In this document: positions 24,953-32,228 of the stretch, piece after piece | How the letters are laid out: each line of letters opens with the position of its first letter | Position numbering within the stretch: position 1 is the first letter of the stretch | Assembly: GCF_011806405.1 (NCBI RefSeq) | Contig: NZ_JAATOW010000042.1 | Span: forward strand, 1-36,316 | Length of the DNA stretch: 36,316 bases | From: Pseudooceanicola sp. HF7 | Lineage (GTDB): Bacteria > Pseudomonadota > Alphaproteobacteria > Rhodobacterales > Rhodobacteraceae | Direction: 5' to 3' | Notes under the pieces: generated by a model | What the model was told of the DNA's origin: nothing | What the model saw: only the letters and a program-made list of their open reading frames with translations | The model's database searches: none | Translations under genes and position numbers: made by a program

Positions 24953-25459
24953 ATGCCGCGCCGCAAGACGACCACATACGGCTTTACCCGTGCCCACGGC
25001 TTGATGGAGACAAAGATCCGCAAGGCAGGAGAGGCGCGTGGGTTTGCAGAGGCGCGGATCATCACCCATTGGGAAGAGGTCGCCGGGGCAGAGATCGCCG
25101 CCATCGCCCGCCCGGTGAAGGTGCGCTATCCACGCGGCAAGGATCTTGGCGCGACCCTGGTTCTTCTGACCACCGGGGCCAATGCGCCGGTGCTCGAGAT
25201 GCAGAAGGAGATGCTGCGCCAGCGGGTCAACGGGACCTATGGCTACAACGCAATCTCCAAGGTCGAGATCACCCAGACCGCGCCCACGGGGTTCGCGGAA
25301 GGGCAGGTCGCCTTCAGGACACGCGATGCGGCAAAGAAGCCGGAACCGCCCGATCCGGAACTTGTCGCCCGTGCGGCGGAAGTGGCGGATGGCATCCGGG
25401 ACGAAGGGCTCAAGTCCGCGCTTGAGCAGCTTGCGCGCAACGTTTTAAGAACTTCGTGA
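24953..25459 (+). CDS. DUF721 (DciA-like) family protein
   Basis: A 168-residue protein with an N-terminal DUF721 domain. Typical parts are IRKAGEARGFAEARIITHWEEVAG, which resembles the family W-x-x-V-x-G pattern, followed by strands ending VLEMQKEMLRQRVNGTYGYNAI. The C-terminal part is charged and predicted helical. DUF721 includes DciA, described as a replicative-helicase operator protein in bacteria that lack DnaC, so a replication role is likely but not proven for this member. ATG 24953 was chosen over ATG 24944 because AGAGG lies 9 nt before it and touches the other. It lies 21 nt upstream of the DsbA-like gene, divergent from mutY. Confidence 0.88.
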   Translation: MPRRKTTTYGFTRAHGLMETKIRKAGEARGFAEARIITHWEEVAGAEIAAIARPVKVRYPRGKDLGATLVLLTTGANAPVLEMQKEMLRQRVNGTYGYNAISKVEITQTAPTGFAEGQVAFRTRDAAKKPEPPDPELVARAAEVADGIRDEGLKSALEQLARNVLRTS

Positions 25460-25480
25460 ATTTAGGAAAGGAATCCCTCG

Positions 25481-26155
25481 ATGGATCGCAGGACCCTCAT
25501 CGGAGGCGGCGTTGCCGCGGTTGCCCTGTTGGCGGCTGGTGGCTACTGGTACACCTCCCGTGACGCTGACACGGCCCAGACAGAGGTCGAGACGGCCGAC
25601 GCCGAGTCTCTTGAAGATGTCGACACCTCCTCCATCACGGAGATGACCCTGGGCAGCCCGGATGCGCCGGTCACGCTGATCGAGTATGCCTCTTTCACCT
25701 GCCCGCATTGCCAGCACTTCCACGAGACGGTGTTTGATCAGCTCAAGGCGAATTACATCGATACCGGCAAGGTGCGCTTCATCTACCGTGATGTCTATTT
25801 CGACCGCTACGGCCTTTGGGCGTCGCTGATCGCGCGCTGCGATGACGGGATGCGGTTCTTCGGCATCTCCGACATGCTTTACAACCAGCAGGAACAATGG
25901 CTGCGTGGCGCCAAGAACGAGGCCGAGATCGCGGACAACCTGCGCCGCCTTGGCAAGGTTGCCGGCATGGACGATGCCAAGATCGACGCCTGCATGGGCG
26001 ATGAGGAAAAGGCCCGGACCCTGGTGGCCTGGTACCAGCAGCACGCCGCTGCGGACAATGTGACCGGCACGCCGACCCTGATCATCAACGGCGAGTCCTA
26101 TTCCAACATGTCTTACCCCGATCTGGCGGCGGTCCTGGACGAAAAGCTGGGCTGA
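25481..26155 (+). CDS. DsbA-like thioredoxin-fold protein
   Basis: A 224-residue exported or membrane-anchored thiol-disulfide protein. A signal or anchor helix (about 6-24) is followed by an acidic linker, then the active site CPHC (C74-C77) in ASFTCPHCQHF. The inserted helical domain follows, then GTPTLIING with the cis-Pro loop near the C-terminus. This matches the DsbA/ScsC (thioredoxin_4) group that oxidises or shuffles periplasmic disulfides. AAAGGA precedes the ATG. It is downstream of the DUF721 gene and followed by a strong bidirectional terminator. Related clusters often have smc next, which is not the case here. Confidence 0.93.
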   Translation: MDRRTLIGGGVAAVALLAAGGYWYTSRDADTAQTEVETADAESLEDVDTSSITEMTLGSPDAPVTLIEYASFTCPHCQHFHETVFDQLKANYIDTGKVRFIYRDVYFDRYGLWASLIARCDDGMRFFGISDMLYNQQEQWLRGAKNEAEIADNLRRLGKVAGMDDAKIDACMGDEEKARTLVAWYQQHAAADNVTGTPTLIINGESYSNMSYPDLAAVLDEKLG

Positions 26156-26172
26156 TCCGGCCGTGAAATCAT

Positions 26173-26202
26173 GAAAGGCCGGGGCATCACTCCCGGCCTT
26201 TC
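26173..26202. terminator. Strong bidirectional hairpin
   Basis: GAAAGGCCGGG (26173-26183) and CCCGGCCTTTC (26192-26202) form a perfect 11-bp stem around an 8-nt loop, 18 nt after the DsbA-like stop and 17 nt before the end of the converging oxidoreductase gene. The stem carries its own short A/T ends, typical of a terminator used from both sides. Confidence 0.8.
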
Positions 26203-26218
26203 GCATTTGGAGCAGGGC

Positions 26219-27244
26219 TCAGGCGATCTTGACCACCTGCTTGCCCTTGTTGCCGCCCTTGAGCATCGAGAAGAAGGCGCCCGGCGCATTCTCAAGCCCT
26301 TCGGCCACGTCTTCGAGATAGGCGATCTCACCGGCTTTCACCTTGGGGCCGACCTCTGCCAAGAACTCCCCGAAGCGGGACACGTGATCGGTCTGCAGCA
26401 GGCCCTGGATCGTCAGGCGCTTGACGAGGGCCACGCGCCAGAGCTTCTGCAGCGGCATGTCCCCGGTTTCGTCGCTTTCGCCGGAATACCAGGCGATCAT
26501 CCCGCAGATGATGATCCGTCCGTGCAGGTTCATCACCGGCAGCACGCCCCCCAGCACATGGCCGCCGACGTTTTCAAAGTAGACGTCCACGCCCTTCGGG
26601 CATTCCTTGTGAAGCGTCTCCATCATGTCGAGCGCCCCCGAGTGGGCGCGGTGGTCGATACAGGCGTCAAACCCGAAGGTGTCGGTCGCCATGGCGCATT
26701 TCTCTGGCCCACCGGCCACGCCGACCACGTGCAGCCCGGCCTGCTTGGCCAGCTGCCCGACCATTGAGCCGACCGGCCCCGTTGCGGCGGCTACCACCAG
26801 CGTCTCACCGGGTTTCATGTCGCCGTAGGCCGCAAGCCCTGACCAGGCCGTGAACCCGGGCATCCCCAGCACGCCAAGCGCGGTGGAGGGCGGCAGATCC
26901 GGATCGAGCTTGCGCAGCGCCTTGCCGGGCAGGCAGCCGTGGCTGGCCCAGCCGAACATGCCGAAGACCAGGTCCCCTTCGCTGAAGGCCGGGTCGCGCG
27001 ACGCCAGGACCTCTCCCACGCCGCCGGCGCCCATGGTCTGGTCCAGCTCCTGTGGGGCGGTGTAGCTTTTGACGTAATCCATCCGGCCCCGCATGTAGGG
27101 ATCCAGGGAGATGTAGGTCACCCTTACCAGCACCTCTCCGGCCTCTGGGGTGGGCATGGGAATGTCTTCCATCCGGAAGTCCTTTTCCACGGGGAAACCC
27201 TGTGGGCGCCTGGCCAGAACGATCCGCTGCATCATGTCTGTCAT
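26219..27244 (-). CDS. MDR-family NADP-dependent oxidoreductase
   Basis: A 341-residue zinc-free medium-chain dehydrogenase/reductase of the leukotriene-B4 12-hydroxydehydrogenase/PTGR group (COG2130-like). These enzymes reduce the double bond of alpha,beta-unsaturated carbonyls. Landmarks are RRPQGFPVEKDF at the N-terminus, SLDPYMRGRM, GAGGVGEV, the nucleotide-binding AATGPVGSMVGQLAK and DVYFENVGGHVL. The in-cell substrate is unknown. ATG 27244 was chosen because GAGAGGA precedes it; longer upstream starts lack this. It converges on the DsbA-like gene through a strong terminator and diverges from smpB across 137 nt. Confidence 0.93.
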   Translation of the reverse strand: MTDMMQRIVLARRPQGFPVEKDFRMEDIPMPTPEAGEVLVRVTYISLDPYMRGRMDYVKSYTAPQELDQTMGAGGVGEVLASRDPAFSEGDLVFGMFGWASHGCLPGKALRKLDPDLPPSTALGVLGMPGFTAWSGLAAYGDMKPGETLVVAAATGPVGSMVGQLAKQAGLHVVGVAGGPEKCAMATDTFGFDACIDHRAHSGALDMMETLHKECPKGVDVYFENVGGHVLGGVLPVMNLHGRIIICGMIAWYSGESDETGDMPLQKLWRVALVKRLTIQGLLQTDHVSRFGEFLAEVGPKVKAGEIAYLEDVAEGLENAPGAFFSMLKGGNKGKQVVKIA

Positions 27245-27304
27245 CTTGAAATCCTCTCCTGCGCACACAGGTTAGCGCCTTGCGGGAATTATCCAACCGC
27301 TACA

Positions 27305-27319
27305 CGGAAAATCTTTCCG
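27305..27319. repeat. Short dyad in the oxidoreductase/smpB gap
   Basis: CGGAAA (27305-27310) and TTTCCG (27314-27319) are perfect complements around ATC in the divergent gap. It may be an operator for the oxidoreductase gene or part of the smpB leader; the sequence alone cannot decide. Confidence 0.35.
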
Positions 27320-27381
27320 CATCCTTGCCGGGCTGGCCGTGATGGACAGTGCCCCCCGAACCGAAGTAAAGAAGCGCGATC

Positions 27382-27855
27382 ATGGCACAGAAGAAATCAG
27401 ACCCGAATTACAAGGTAGTCGCCGAGAACCGGCGCGCGCGCTTCGATTACGCGATCGAGGACGATATCGAATGCGGTATCCAGCTGATGGGGTCCGAGGT
27501 GAAGTCCCTGCGCACCGGCCAATCCAACATTGCCGAAAGCTACGCAACGGTGGACGAAGGAGAGCTCTGGCTGGTCAATTCCTACATCGCCCCCTACGAT
27601 CAGGCGATGTTCGGTCATGAGGACCGCCGCCGACGCAAGTTGCTGGTCTCCAAGAAGGAATTGGCGAACCTCTGGAAGTCGACGCAGCGCGAAGGCATGA
27701 CGCTTGTGCCCCTGGTTCTCTACTTCAACCATCGCGGCATGGCCAAGATCAAGCTGGGCATCGCCAAGGGCAAGAAGAACCACGACAAGCGCGCGACCGA
27801 GGCAAAACGCGACTGGGGCCGGCAGAAGCAGCGGCTTCTGAAAGAGAACCACTAG
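27382..27855 (+). CDS. smpB: SsrA-binding protein SmpB
   Basis: Partner of tmRNA in trans-translation, which rescues stalled ribosomes and tags incomplete proteins. The oligonucleotide-binding core is typical: [22 protein letters not shown], the GSEVKSLR turn, NSYIAPYD and [12 protein letters not shown]. The C-terminal Lys/Arg-rich tail ends with [22 protein letters not shown], as in active SmpB proteins. At 157 residues the length is normal. Only a weak purine-rich ribosome-binding site precedes the ATG. The tmRNA gene itself is not in the window. It is followed by the sulfurtransferase gene after 92 nt. Confidence 0.97.
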   Translation: MAQKKSDPNYKVVAENRRARFDYAIEDDIECGIQLMGSEVKSLRTGQSNIAESYATVDEGELWLVNSYIAPYDQAMFGHEDRRRRKLLVSKKELANLWKSTQREGMTLVPLVLYFNHRGMAKIKLGIAKGKKNHDKRATEAKRDWGRQKQRLLKENH

Positions 27856-27947
27856 GGCGCGATCCGGGCAAAGGCTTGCGTATCGGTGGCGGGACGGCTA
27901 GGGAATCAGCGATTTCCCCGTGAATACCAAGCGAGAGGCGCGGTCTG

Positions 27948-28799
27948 GTGCAGGATGATCCAAAGGTTCTGGTTTCGACAGAGTGGCTTTCACAGCATCT
28001 GAAGGATCCCGATCTGCGGATTCTGGATGCCAGCTGGTTCATGCCTGACGCGGGCCGTGACGGGAAAGAGGAATACCTTTCCCAGCATATCCCCGGCGCA
28101 CGTTTCTTCGATATCGACGATATCAGCGACCACCGCTCGGAACTGCCGCACATGGCGCCGCCGGTGGAAAAGTTCATGTCCCGCCTGCGGGCCATGGGGG
28201 TTGGCGATGGTCACCAGGTGGTGATCTATGACAGCCAGGGGATCTTTTCCGCCGCCCGTGCCTGGTGGCTGTTCCGCCTGATGGGGCAGTTCGACGTGGC
28301 CGTGCTGGACGGGGGCCTTCCCAAGTGGATCGCCGAAGGGCGCGAGGTCGAGGACCTTGATCCCGTGATCCGTGACCGGCACATGACCGTCCGCCGCCAG
28401 AACCAGCTGGTCAAGGATGTCACCCAGGTCAGCTCTGCCTCCAAGCTGGGGGATTACGAGATCGTCGATGTCCGTGCCGCGCCGCGTTTCCGTGGCGAGG
28501 TGCCGGAGCCCCGTGCCGGCCTGCGTTCGGGCCATATCCCCGGTGCCAAGAACGTGCCCTTCGCGGATCTTATGACCCAGAAAGGCACGATGAAGGAACC
28601 GAATGAGCTGACAGCGGTTCTGGAAAAGGCAGATGTCGACCTGTCCAAGCCTGTCATCGCCAGCTGCGGCTCGGGCGTGACGGCGGCCATCCTGTGCCTG
28701 GCGCTGGAGCGGATCGGCAAGACGGACCATGCAATTTATGACGGCTCCTGGGCAGAGTGGGGAGCGTTCTCCACCTTGCCGGTAGCCACCGGAGAGTGA
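27948..28799 (+). CDS. sseA: 3-mercaptopyruvate sulfurtransferase
   Basis: A 283-residue protein with two rhodanese domains. The N-terminal one is inactive and contains DASWFMPDAGRDGKEEY. The C-terminal one carries the catalytic Cys240 in SCGSGVTAA. CGSGVTA is the loop of 3-mercaptopyruvate sulfurtransferases; thiosulfate sulfurtransferases usually have a different loop. The start is GTG at 27948, with GAGAGG upstream at about 9 nt; no nearby ATG gives the complete first strand. It ends 7 nt before the aminotransferase gene, so the two form an operon. An aminotransferase could supply 3-mercaptopyruvate from cysteine, a functional link known for this enzyme pair but not shown here. Confidence 0.95.
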   Translation: MQDDPKVLVSTEWLSQHLKDPDLRILDASWFMPDAGRDGKEEYLSQHIPGARFFDIDDISDHRSELPHMAPPVEKFMSRLRAMGVGDGHQVVIYDSQGIFSAARAWWLFRLMGQFDVAVLDGGLPKWIAEGREVEDLDPVIRDRHMTVRRQNQLVKDVTQVSSASKLGDYEIVDVRAAPRFRGEVPEPRAGLRSGHIPGAKNVPFADLMTQKGTMKEPNELTAVLEKADVDLSKPVIASCGSGVTAAILCLALERIGKTDHAIYDGSWAEWGAFSTLPVATGE

Positions 28800-28806
28800 G
28801 AGACAG

Positions 28807-29994
28807 ATGTTCGAGACCCTCAAGGAACAACCCGCTGACAAGATCCTGGAGCTGATTGGCCTGTTCAAGGCAGATCCGCGCGAGCAGAAGATCGACCTTG
28901 GCGTGGGCGTCTACAAGAACGCCGAAGGTGTGACCCCGGTCATGCGCGCGGTCAAGGCTGCGGAAAAGCGGATCTGGGAAGAGCAGACCACCAAGGCCTA
29001 TACCGGCCTCGCGGGCGATCCGGTCTTCGTCGACACGATGATCGACCTTGTTCTGGGTGACAGCGTCCCGCGTGAGAACGTGGCCGCCGTGACCACGCCC
29101 GGTGGCACCGGTGCCGTGCGCCAGGCCTTTGAGCTGACGCGCGTGGCGACTCCGGGCGCACGGGTCTTCGTTTCCGACCCGACCTGGCCGAACCACCTGT
29201 CGATCCTGAAGTACCTTGGCATGGAAACCCACGCCTACCGCTACTTCGACAGCGAGACCGGTGGCGTGAACTTCGACGGCATGATGGCCGACCTGAAGGA
29301 CGGGCTGAAGGCGGGCGACGTCGTGCTGCTGCATGGCTGCTGCCACAACCCCACCGGCGCCAACCTGAACATGGTCCAGTGGCGCGAAGTCGTGGCCCTG
29401 CTGAACGAAAAGGGCGCCGTGCCGATGATCGACATCGCCTACCAGGGCTTTGGCGATGGTCTGGACGAGGATGCCGCCGGCACCCGCTATGTCGCGGCAA
29501 ACGTGCCGGAGCTGCTGATCGCGGCCTCCTGCTCCAAGAACTTCGGGATCTACCGCGAGCGTACCGGCCTGCTGATGGCGATTGGCCAGGACGCGTCGCG
29601 CAAACCGGTGACCCAGGGCATGCTGGCCTTCCTGAACCGTCAGAACTTCTCCTTCCCGCCGGATCACGGCGCACGGGTGGTGGGCACCATCCTGTCGGAT
29701 GACGCGCTGCGCGCGGACTGGAAAGCGGAACTGGAAGACGTGCGTCTTGGCATGCTGGAGCTGCGCAAGCAGCTTGCCGGTGAGCTGCAGCGCCTGTCCG
29801 GCTCTGACCGCTTCGCCTTCCTGGGTGAGCACCGTGGCATGTTCTCGCGCCTGGGAACGACGCCGGAGATGGTGCAGAAGATGCGCGACGAAAGCGGCAT
29901 CTACATGGTTGGGGATTCGCGGATGAACATCGCCGGCCTGAACACCAAGACCGTGCCGATCCTGGCAAAGGCGATCATCGACGCCGGCGTCTGA
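28807..29994 (+). CDS. Aromatic/aspartate aminotransferase (class Ia)
   Basis: PLP-dependent aminotransferase of the TyrB/AspC group, 395 residues. The PLP lysine is Lys244 in SCSKNFGIYRERTG. Asn181 (HGCCHNPTGANLN), Asp209 and Tyr212 (MIDIAYQGFGDG) are the other cofactor contacts, and a late Arg region (SRMNIAGLN) binds the substrate carboxylate. These enzymes accept aspartate, aromatic amino acids and sometimes cysteine. It starts 7 nt after sseA; GAGAG before the ATG is the probable ribosome-binding site. I cannot say whether tyrosine or aspartate is preferred. Its nearness to sseA may indicate cysteine or mercaptopyruvate metabolism. Confidence 0.94.
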   Translation: MFETLKEQPADKILELIGLFKADPREQKIDLGVGVYKNAEGVTPVMRAVKAAEKRIWEEQTTKAYTGLAGDPVFVDTMIDLVLGDSVPRENVAAVTTPGGTGAVRQAFELTRVATPGARVFVSDPTWPNHLSILKYLGMETHAYRYFDSETGGVNFDGMMADLKDGLKAGDVVLLHGCCHNPTGANLNMVQWREVVALLNEKGAVPMIDIAYQGFGDGLDEDAAGTRYVAANVPELLIAASCSKNFGIYRERTGLLMAIGQDASRKPVTQGMLAFLNRQNFSFPPDHGARVVGTILSDDALRADWKAELEDVRLGMLELRKQLAGELQRLSGSDRFAFLGEHRGMFSRLGTTPEMVQKMRDESGIYMVGDSRMNIAGLNTKTVPILAKAIIDAGV

Positions 29995-30032
29995 CCCCCT
30001 TTAGGCGGTTGACCTGAAAAGCCCTTCTGGCG

Positions 30033-30061
30033 CACCCTTCCTGCCAAACGCGGGGAGGGTG
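30033..30061 (+). promoter_or_regulatory. Hairpin that would hide the ribosome-binding site of the VOC gene
   Basis: CACCCTTCC (30033-30041) can pair with GGGAGGGTG (30053-30061) through 9 bp with one wobble, loop 11 nt. The right arm contains the whole Shine-Dalgarno sequence (GGGGAGGG), and the ATG is 5 nt past the stem. It could act as a translational switch. Confidence 0.5.
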
Positions 30062-30066
30062 TTTTC

Positions 30067-30651
30067 ATGAGAAAGCTACAGGTTCAGGGGGTGCATCACA
30101 TCACCATCACGGGGGCGGATCGCCAGACGAGCATCGATTTCTGGGAAGGCGTGCTTGGCATGCCTTTCGTCTTCGATCAGCCGAACCTGGATGATCCCAA
30201 CCAGGGGCATCTCTACTTTGATCCGGGTGATGGGCGTTTGATCACCATCTTCACCAATGAAGATCGCAAGCCGGTCCATGACCGCACGCCGATGGACCCG
30301 GGCTGTGTTCACCACATTGCCTTCAACGTGTCCCAGGCGACCTTCAGTCAGGCCGTGACCCGGCTGGATGAGCGCGGCATCAAGCATTCCGGCGTGAAGG
30401 ACAGGGGGTTCATGGATTCGATCTATTTCAAGGATCCGCTTGGCCTGTTGATCGAACTGGCCAGCTACAAGTTCTTCCCGCCCGCCGGGTCAAGCCATGC
30501 AGAGGTCCTGCTGGAGGCGCACAAAATTCGCGTCGCGCGCGGGGATTACAACATTGCCGAAGAGCATCTTGCCGACGCGATCGAGCTGATCTGCGAGCGC
30601 AGCACCGGCACGCTGTCCGAGAACCGTGGTCCGGCTGATCCCTACAGCTGA
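30067..30651 (+). CDS. Glyoxalase-fold (VOC superfamily) protein
   Basis: A 194-residue vicinal-oxygen-chelate protein. The three metal ligands are visible: one His of VHHITI (residues 10-11), one of VHHIAF (82-83) and Glu130 in LGLLIELAS. The remaining C-terminal part (RVARGDYNIAEEHLADAIELI) is a helical extension of about 50 residues. The family includes glyoxalase I, extradiol dioxygenases and fosfomycin-resistance enzymes. This layout resembles putative ring-cleaving dioxygenases, but I cannot choose. Its ribosome-binding site lies in a predicted hairpin. A clear terminator follows. Confidence 0.88.
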   Translation: MRKLQVQGVHHITITGADRQTSIDFWEGVLGMPFVFDQPNLDDPNQGHLYFDPGDGRLITIFTNEDRKPVHDRTPMDPGCVHHIAFNVSQATFSQAVTRLDERGIKHSGVKDRGFMDSIYFKDPLGLLIELASYKFFPPAGSSHAEVLLEAHKIRVARGDYNIAEEHLADAIELICERSTGTLSENRGPADPYS

Positions 30652-30668
30652 CAGACCCCGCAAACGCA

Positions 30669-30697
30669 AAACGCGGCCCTCGAAGAGGACCGCGTTT
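30669..30697. terminator. Bidirectional terminator between VOC gene and csp
   Basis: AAACGCGG (30669-30676) pairs with CCGCGTTT (30690-30697) and, inside, CCTC (30678-30681) with GAGG (30685-30688), with one mismatched pair between the two stems. On the minus strand T-rich sequence follows. It lies between the converging VOC and csp genes. Confidence 0.75.
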
Positions 30698-30720
30698 CGT
30701 TAGTGCTAAGCCGGTTGGGC

Positions 30721-30927
30721 TTATGCCAGCGCGATGTTCGACGCCGACTCACGGCCGTCACGGCCGGATTCGATGTCGAAGGTCACTTTCTGGTTGTCGG
30801 CCAGGCCGGTCAGGCCAGCGCGCTCAACGGCAGAGATGTGCACGAAGACATCTTTGCTGCCGCCGTCGGGTGCGATGAAGCCGAAGCCTTTAGTAGTGTT
30901 GAACCATTTCACGGTGCCAGTGGCCAT
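30721..30927 (-). CDS. Cold-shock-domain protein (CspA-like)
   Basis: A 68-residue single cold-shock domain, an OB-fold RNA chaperone. RNP1 is KGFGFI and RNP2 is VFVHI, with the usual start [14 protein letters not shown] lies 9 nt before the ATG at 30927; the longer open frame upstream is non-coding leader. A candidate promoter near 31007-31035 would give a leader of about 70 nt, in keeping with post-transcriptional control common for csp mRNAs. Whether it is cold-induced or constitutive cannot be told. It ends at a bidirectional terminator. Confidence 0.96.
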   Translation of the reverse strand: MATGTVKWFNTTKGFGFIAPDGGSKDVFVHISAVERAGLTGLADNQKVTFDIESGRDGRESASNIALA

Positions 30928-31006
30928 ATCCGTAATCTCCATAATAGGTCTGTCCGCAACATGCGACAGCTTGGCGTGGTCGGTCTGGATCGAAGGACTG
31001 AGCGCC

Positions 31007-31035
31007 GTATTAGGGAGACAGTGGTCGAAAAAGAA
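31007..31035 (-). promoter_or_regulatory. Candidate csp promoter
   Basis: On the minus strand TAATAC (31007-31012) is a fair -10 box, and TTCTTT (about 31030-31035), 17 nt upstream, is a weak -35. Transcription would start about 70 nt before the cold-shock gene. Confidence 0.4.
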
Positions 31036-31145
31036 TAACGTCTGCAGGCCGTGCCTAACAGCTTCCGGTTGCCATTCCAACAAATCTTTTCGGAATCTCG
31101 CACAAAGCTTTGCGGCATAGCGGGCGAGGCCCTTGCCACGTTGAA

Positions 31146-31178
31146 GAAAAAGGGCCGCGGCTTTGCAGCGCGCGGCCC
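31146..31178 (-). terminator. Intrinsic terminator of dapA
   Basis: GGGCCGCG (31152-31159) and CGCGGCCC (31171-31178) form an 8-bp stem with an 11-nt loop. On the minus strand it is followed directly by TTTTTC (31146-31151). It lies 23 nt after the dapA stop and fits a standard Rho-independent terminator. Confidence 0.8.
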
Positions 31179-31200
31179 GGTAAATCCGATGCGGATGGCG

Positions 31201-32088
31201 TCAGGCGGCTGCTTTTTCCAGCAGGCCGGCGTGTTTCATCGCGGAACGAATCTGTTCCTTGGTGCTGTCTTCCAGCTCCGTCAGGGGCAGGCGCACCTCT
31301 GCCGAGCACAGGCCCAGCTCGGACATCGCGAACTTGACGCCGCAGAGGCCGGGTTCAACGAAGATCGCTTCGTGCAGCGGCATCAGCAGGTCCTGGTAGG
31401 CCAGGGCCTTCTTGTAATCGCCGGCCAGCGTTGCGGCCTGCATGTCTGCGCAGAGCTTGGGTGCGACGTTGGCCGTGACGGAGATGCAGCCGACGCCGCC
31501 CATGGCGTTGAAACCGACGGCGGTCGCGTCTTCGCCGGAAAGCTGGCAGAAGTCCGGGCCGCAGGCCATGCGGGTCTGGGCCACGCGGGCCAGGTCGCCG
31601 GTGGCATCCTTGACGCCGATGATCCGGGGTAGCTTGGACAATTCGGCCATGGTCGCGGTCTTCATGTCGATGACCGAGCGACCGGGGATGTTGTAGATCA
31701 CGATCGGAAGGTCAGCGGCATCATGCATCGCCGTGTAATGGGCAATCAGCCCGCGCGCGGTCGGCTTGTTGTAGTAGGGCGTCACCACAAGGGCGGCATC
31801 TGCGCCGACTTCGGCGGCATGGGTGATCAGCCGCACGCCTTCCTTGGTGTTGTTCGCACCAGCACCGGCAATGACCTGGATGCGACCGGCGGCGAATTTC
31901 ACCACCTCTTCGACGACAACTTCGTGCTCGCGCAGGCTCAGCGTGGGCGATTCGCCCGTGGTGCCCACGGGAACCAGCCCGGAAGAGCCCTGGTCAACAT
32001 GCCAGTCGACCAGCTTCTTGAGGCATTCCAGATCCAGCTCGCCGTCCTTGAACGGCGTGACCAGTGCGGGTATTGACCCTGTAAACAT
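31201..32088 (-). CDS. dapA: 4-hydroxy-tetrahydrodipicolinate synthase
   Basis: DapA condenses pyruvate with aspartate semialdehyde, the first committed step of lysine and diaminopimelate synthesis. Catalytic residues are in place: the Schiff-base Lys160 in [10 protein letters not shown], Thr43-Thr44 in [11 protein letters not shown], Tyr132 in [10 protein letters not shown] and Arg137. VTPYYNKPT carries the intersubunit Tyr. At 295 residues the length is normal. The ATG at 32088 has AAAGGAG 6 nt upstream. It is divergent from the lytic transglycosylase gene across 140 nt and ends at an intrinsic terminator. Both flanking products concern the cell wall, possibly by chance. Confidence 0.97.
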   Translation of the reverse strand: MFTGSIPALVTPFKDGELDLECLKKLVDWHVDQGSSGLVPVGTTGESPTLSLREHEVVVEEVVKFAAGRIQVIAGAGANNTKEGVRLITHAAEVGADAALVVTPYYNKPTARGLIAHYTAMHDAADLPIVIYNIPGRSVIDMKTATMAELSKLPRIIGVKDATGDLARVAQTRMACGPDFCQLSGEDATAVGFNAMGGVGCISVTANVAPKLCADMQAATLAGDYKKALAYQDLLMPLHEAIFVEPGLCGVKFAMSELGLCSAEVRLPLTELEDSTKEQIRSAMKHAGLLEKAAA

Positions 32089-32228
32089 GACACGCTCCTT
32101 TCATCGTGGCGGGCGGCGGGAATCCGCGGACCCGGAGAGAAACTGCCGTTCTGCCGGGATTGTGAGTTGAGGGCAGGACACGGCAAGTTATCCTCGGAGC
32201 GTCTATCCAGAAGCTCGGGGCAAAACAA

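Noticed and set aside
27901-27918. GGGAAT...ATTTCCC repeat upstream of sseA as a terminator of smpB
   Set aside because: The stem is short with a bulge and no T-run; too weak to list as a feature.
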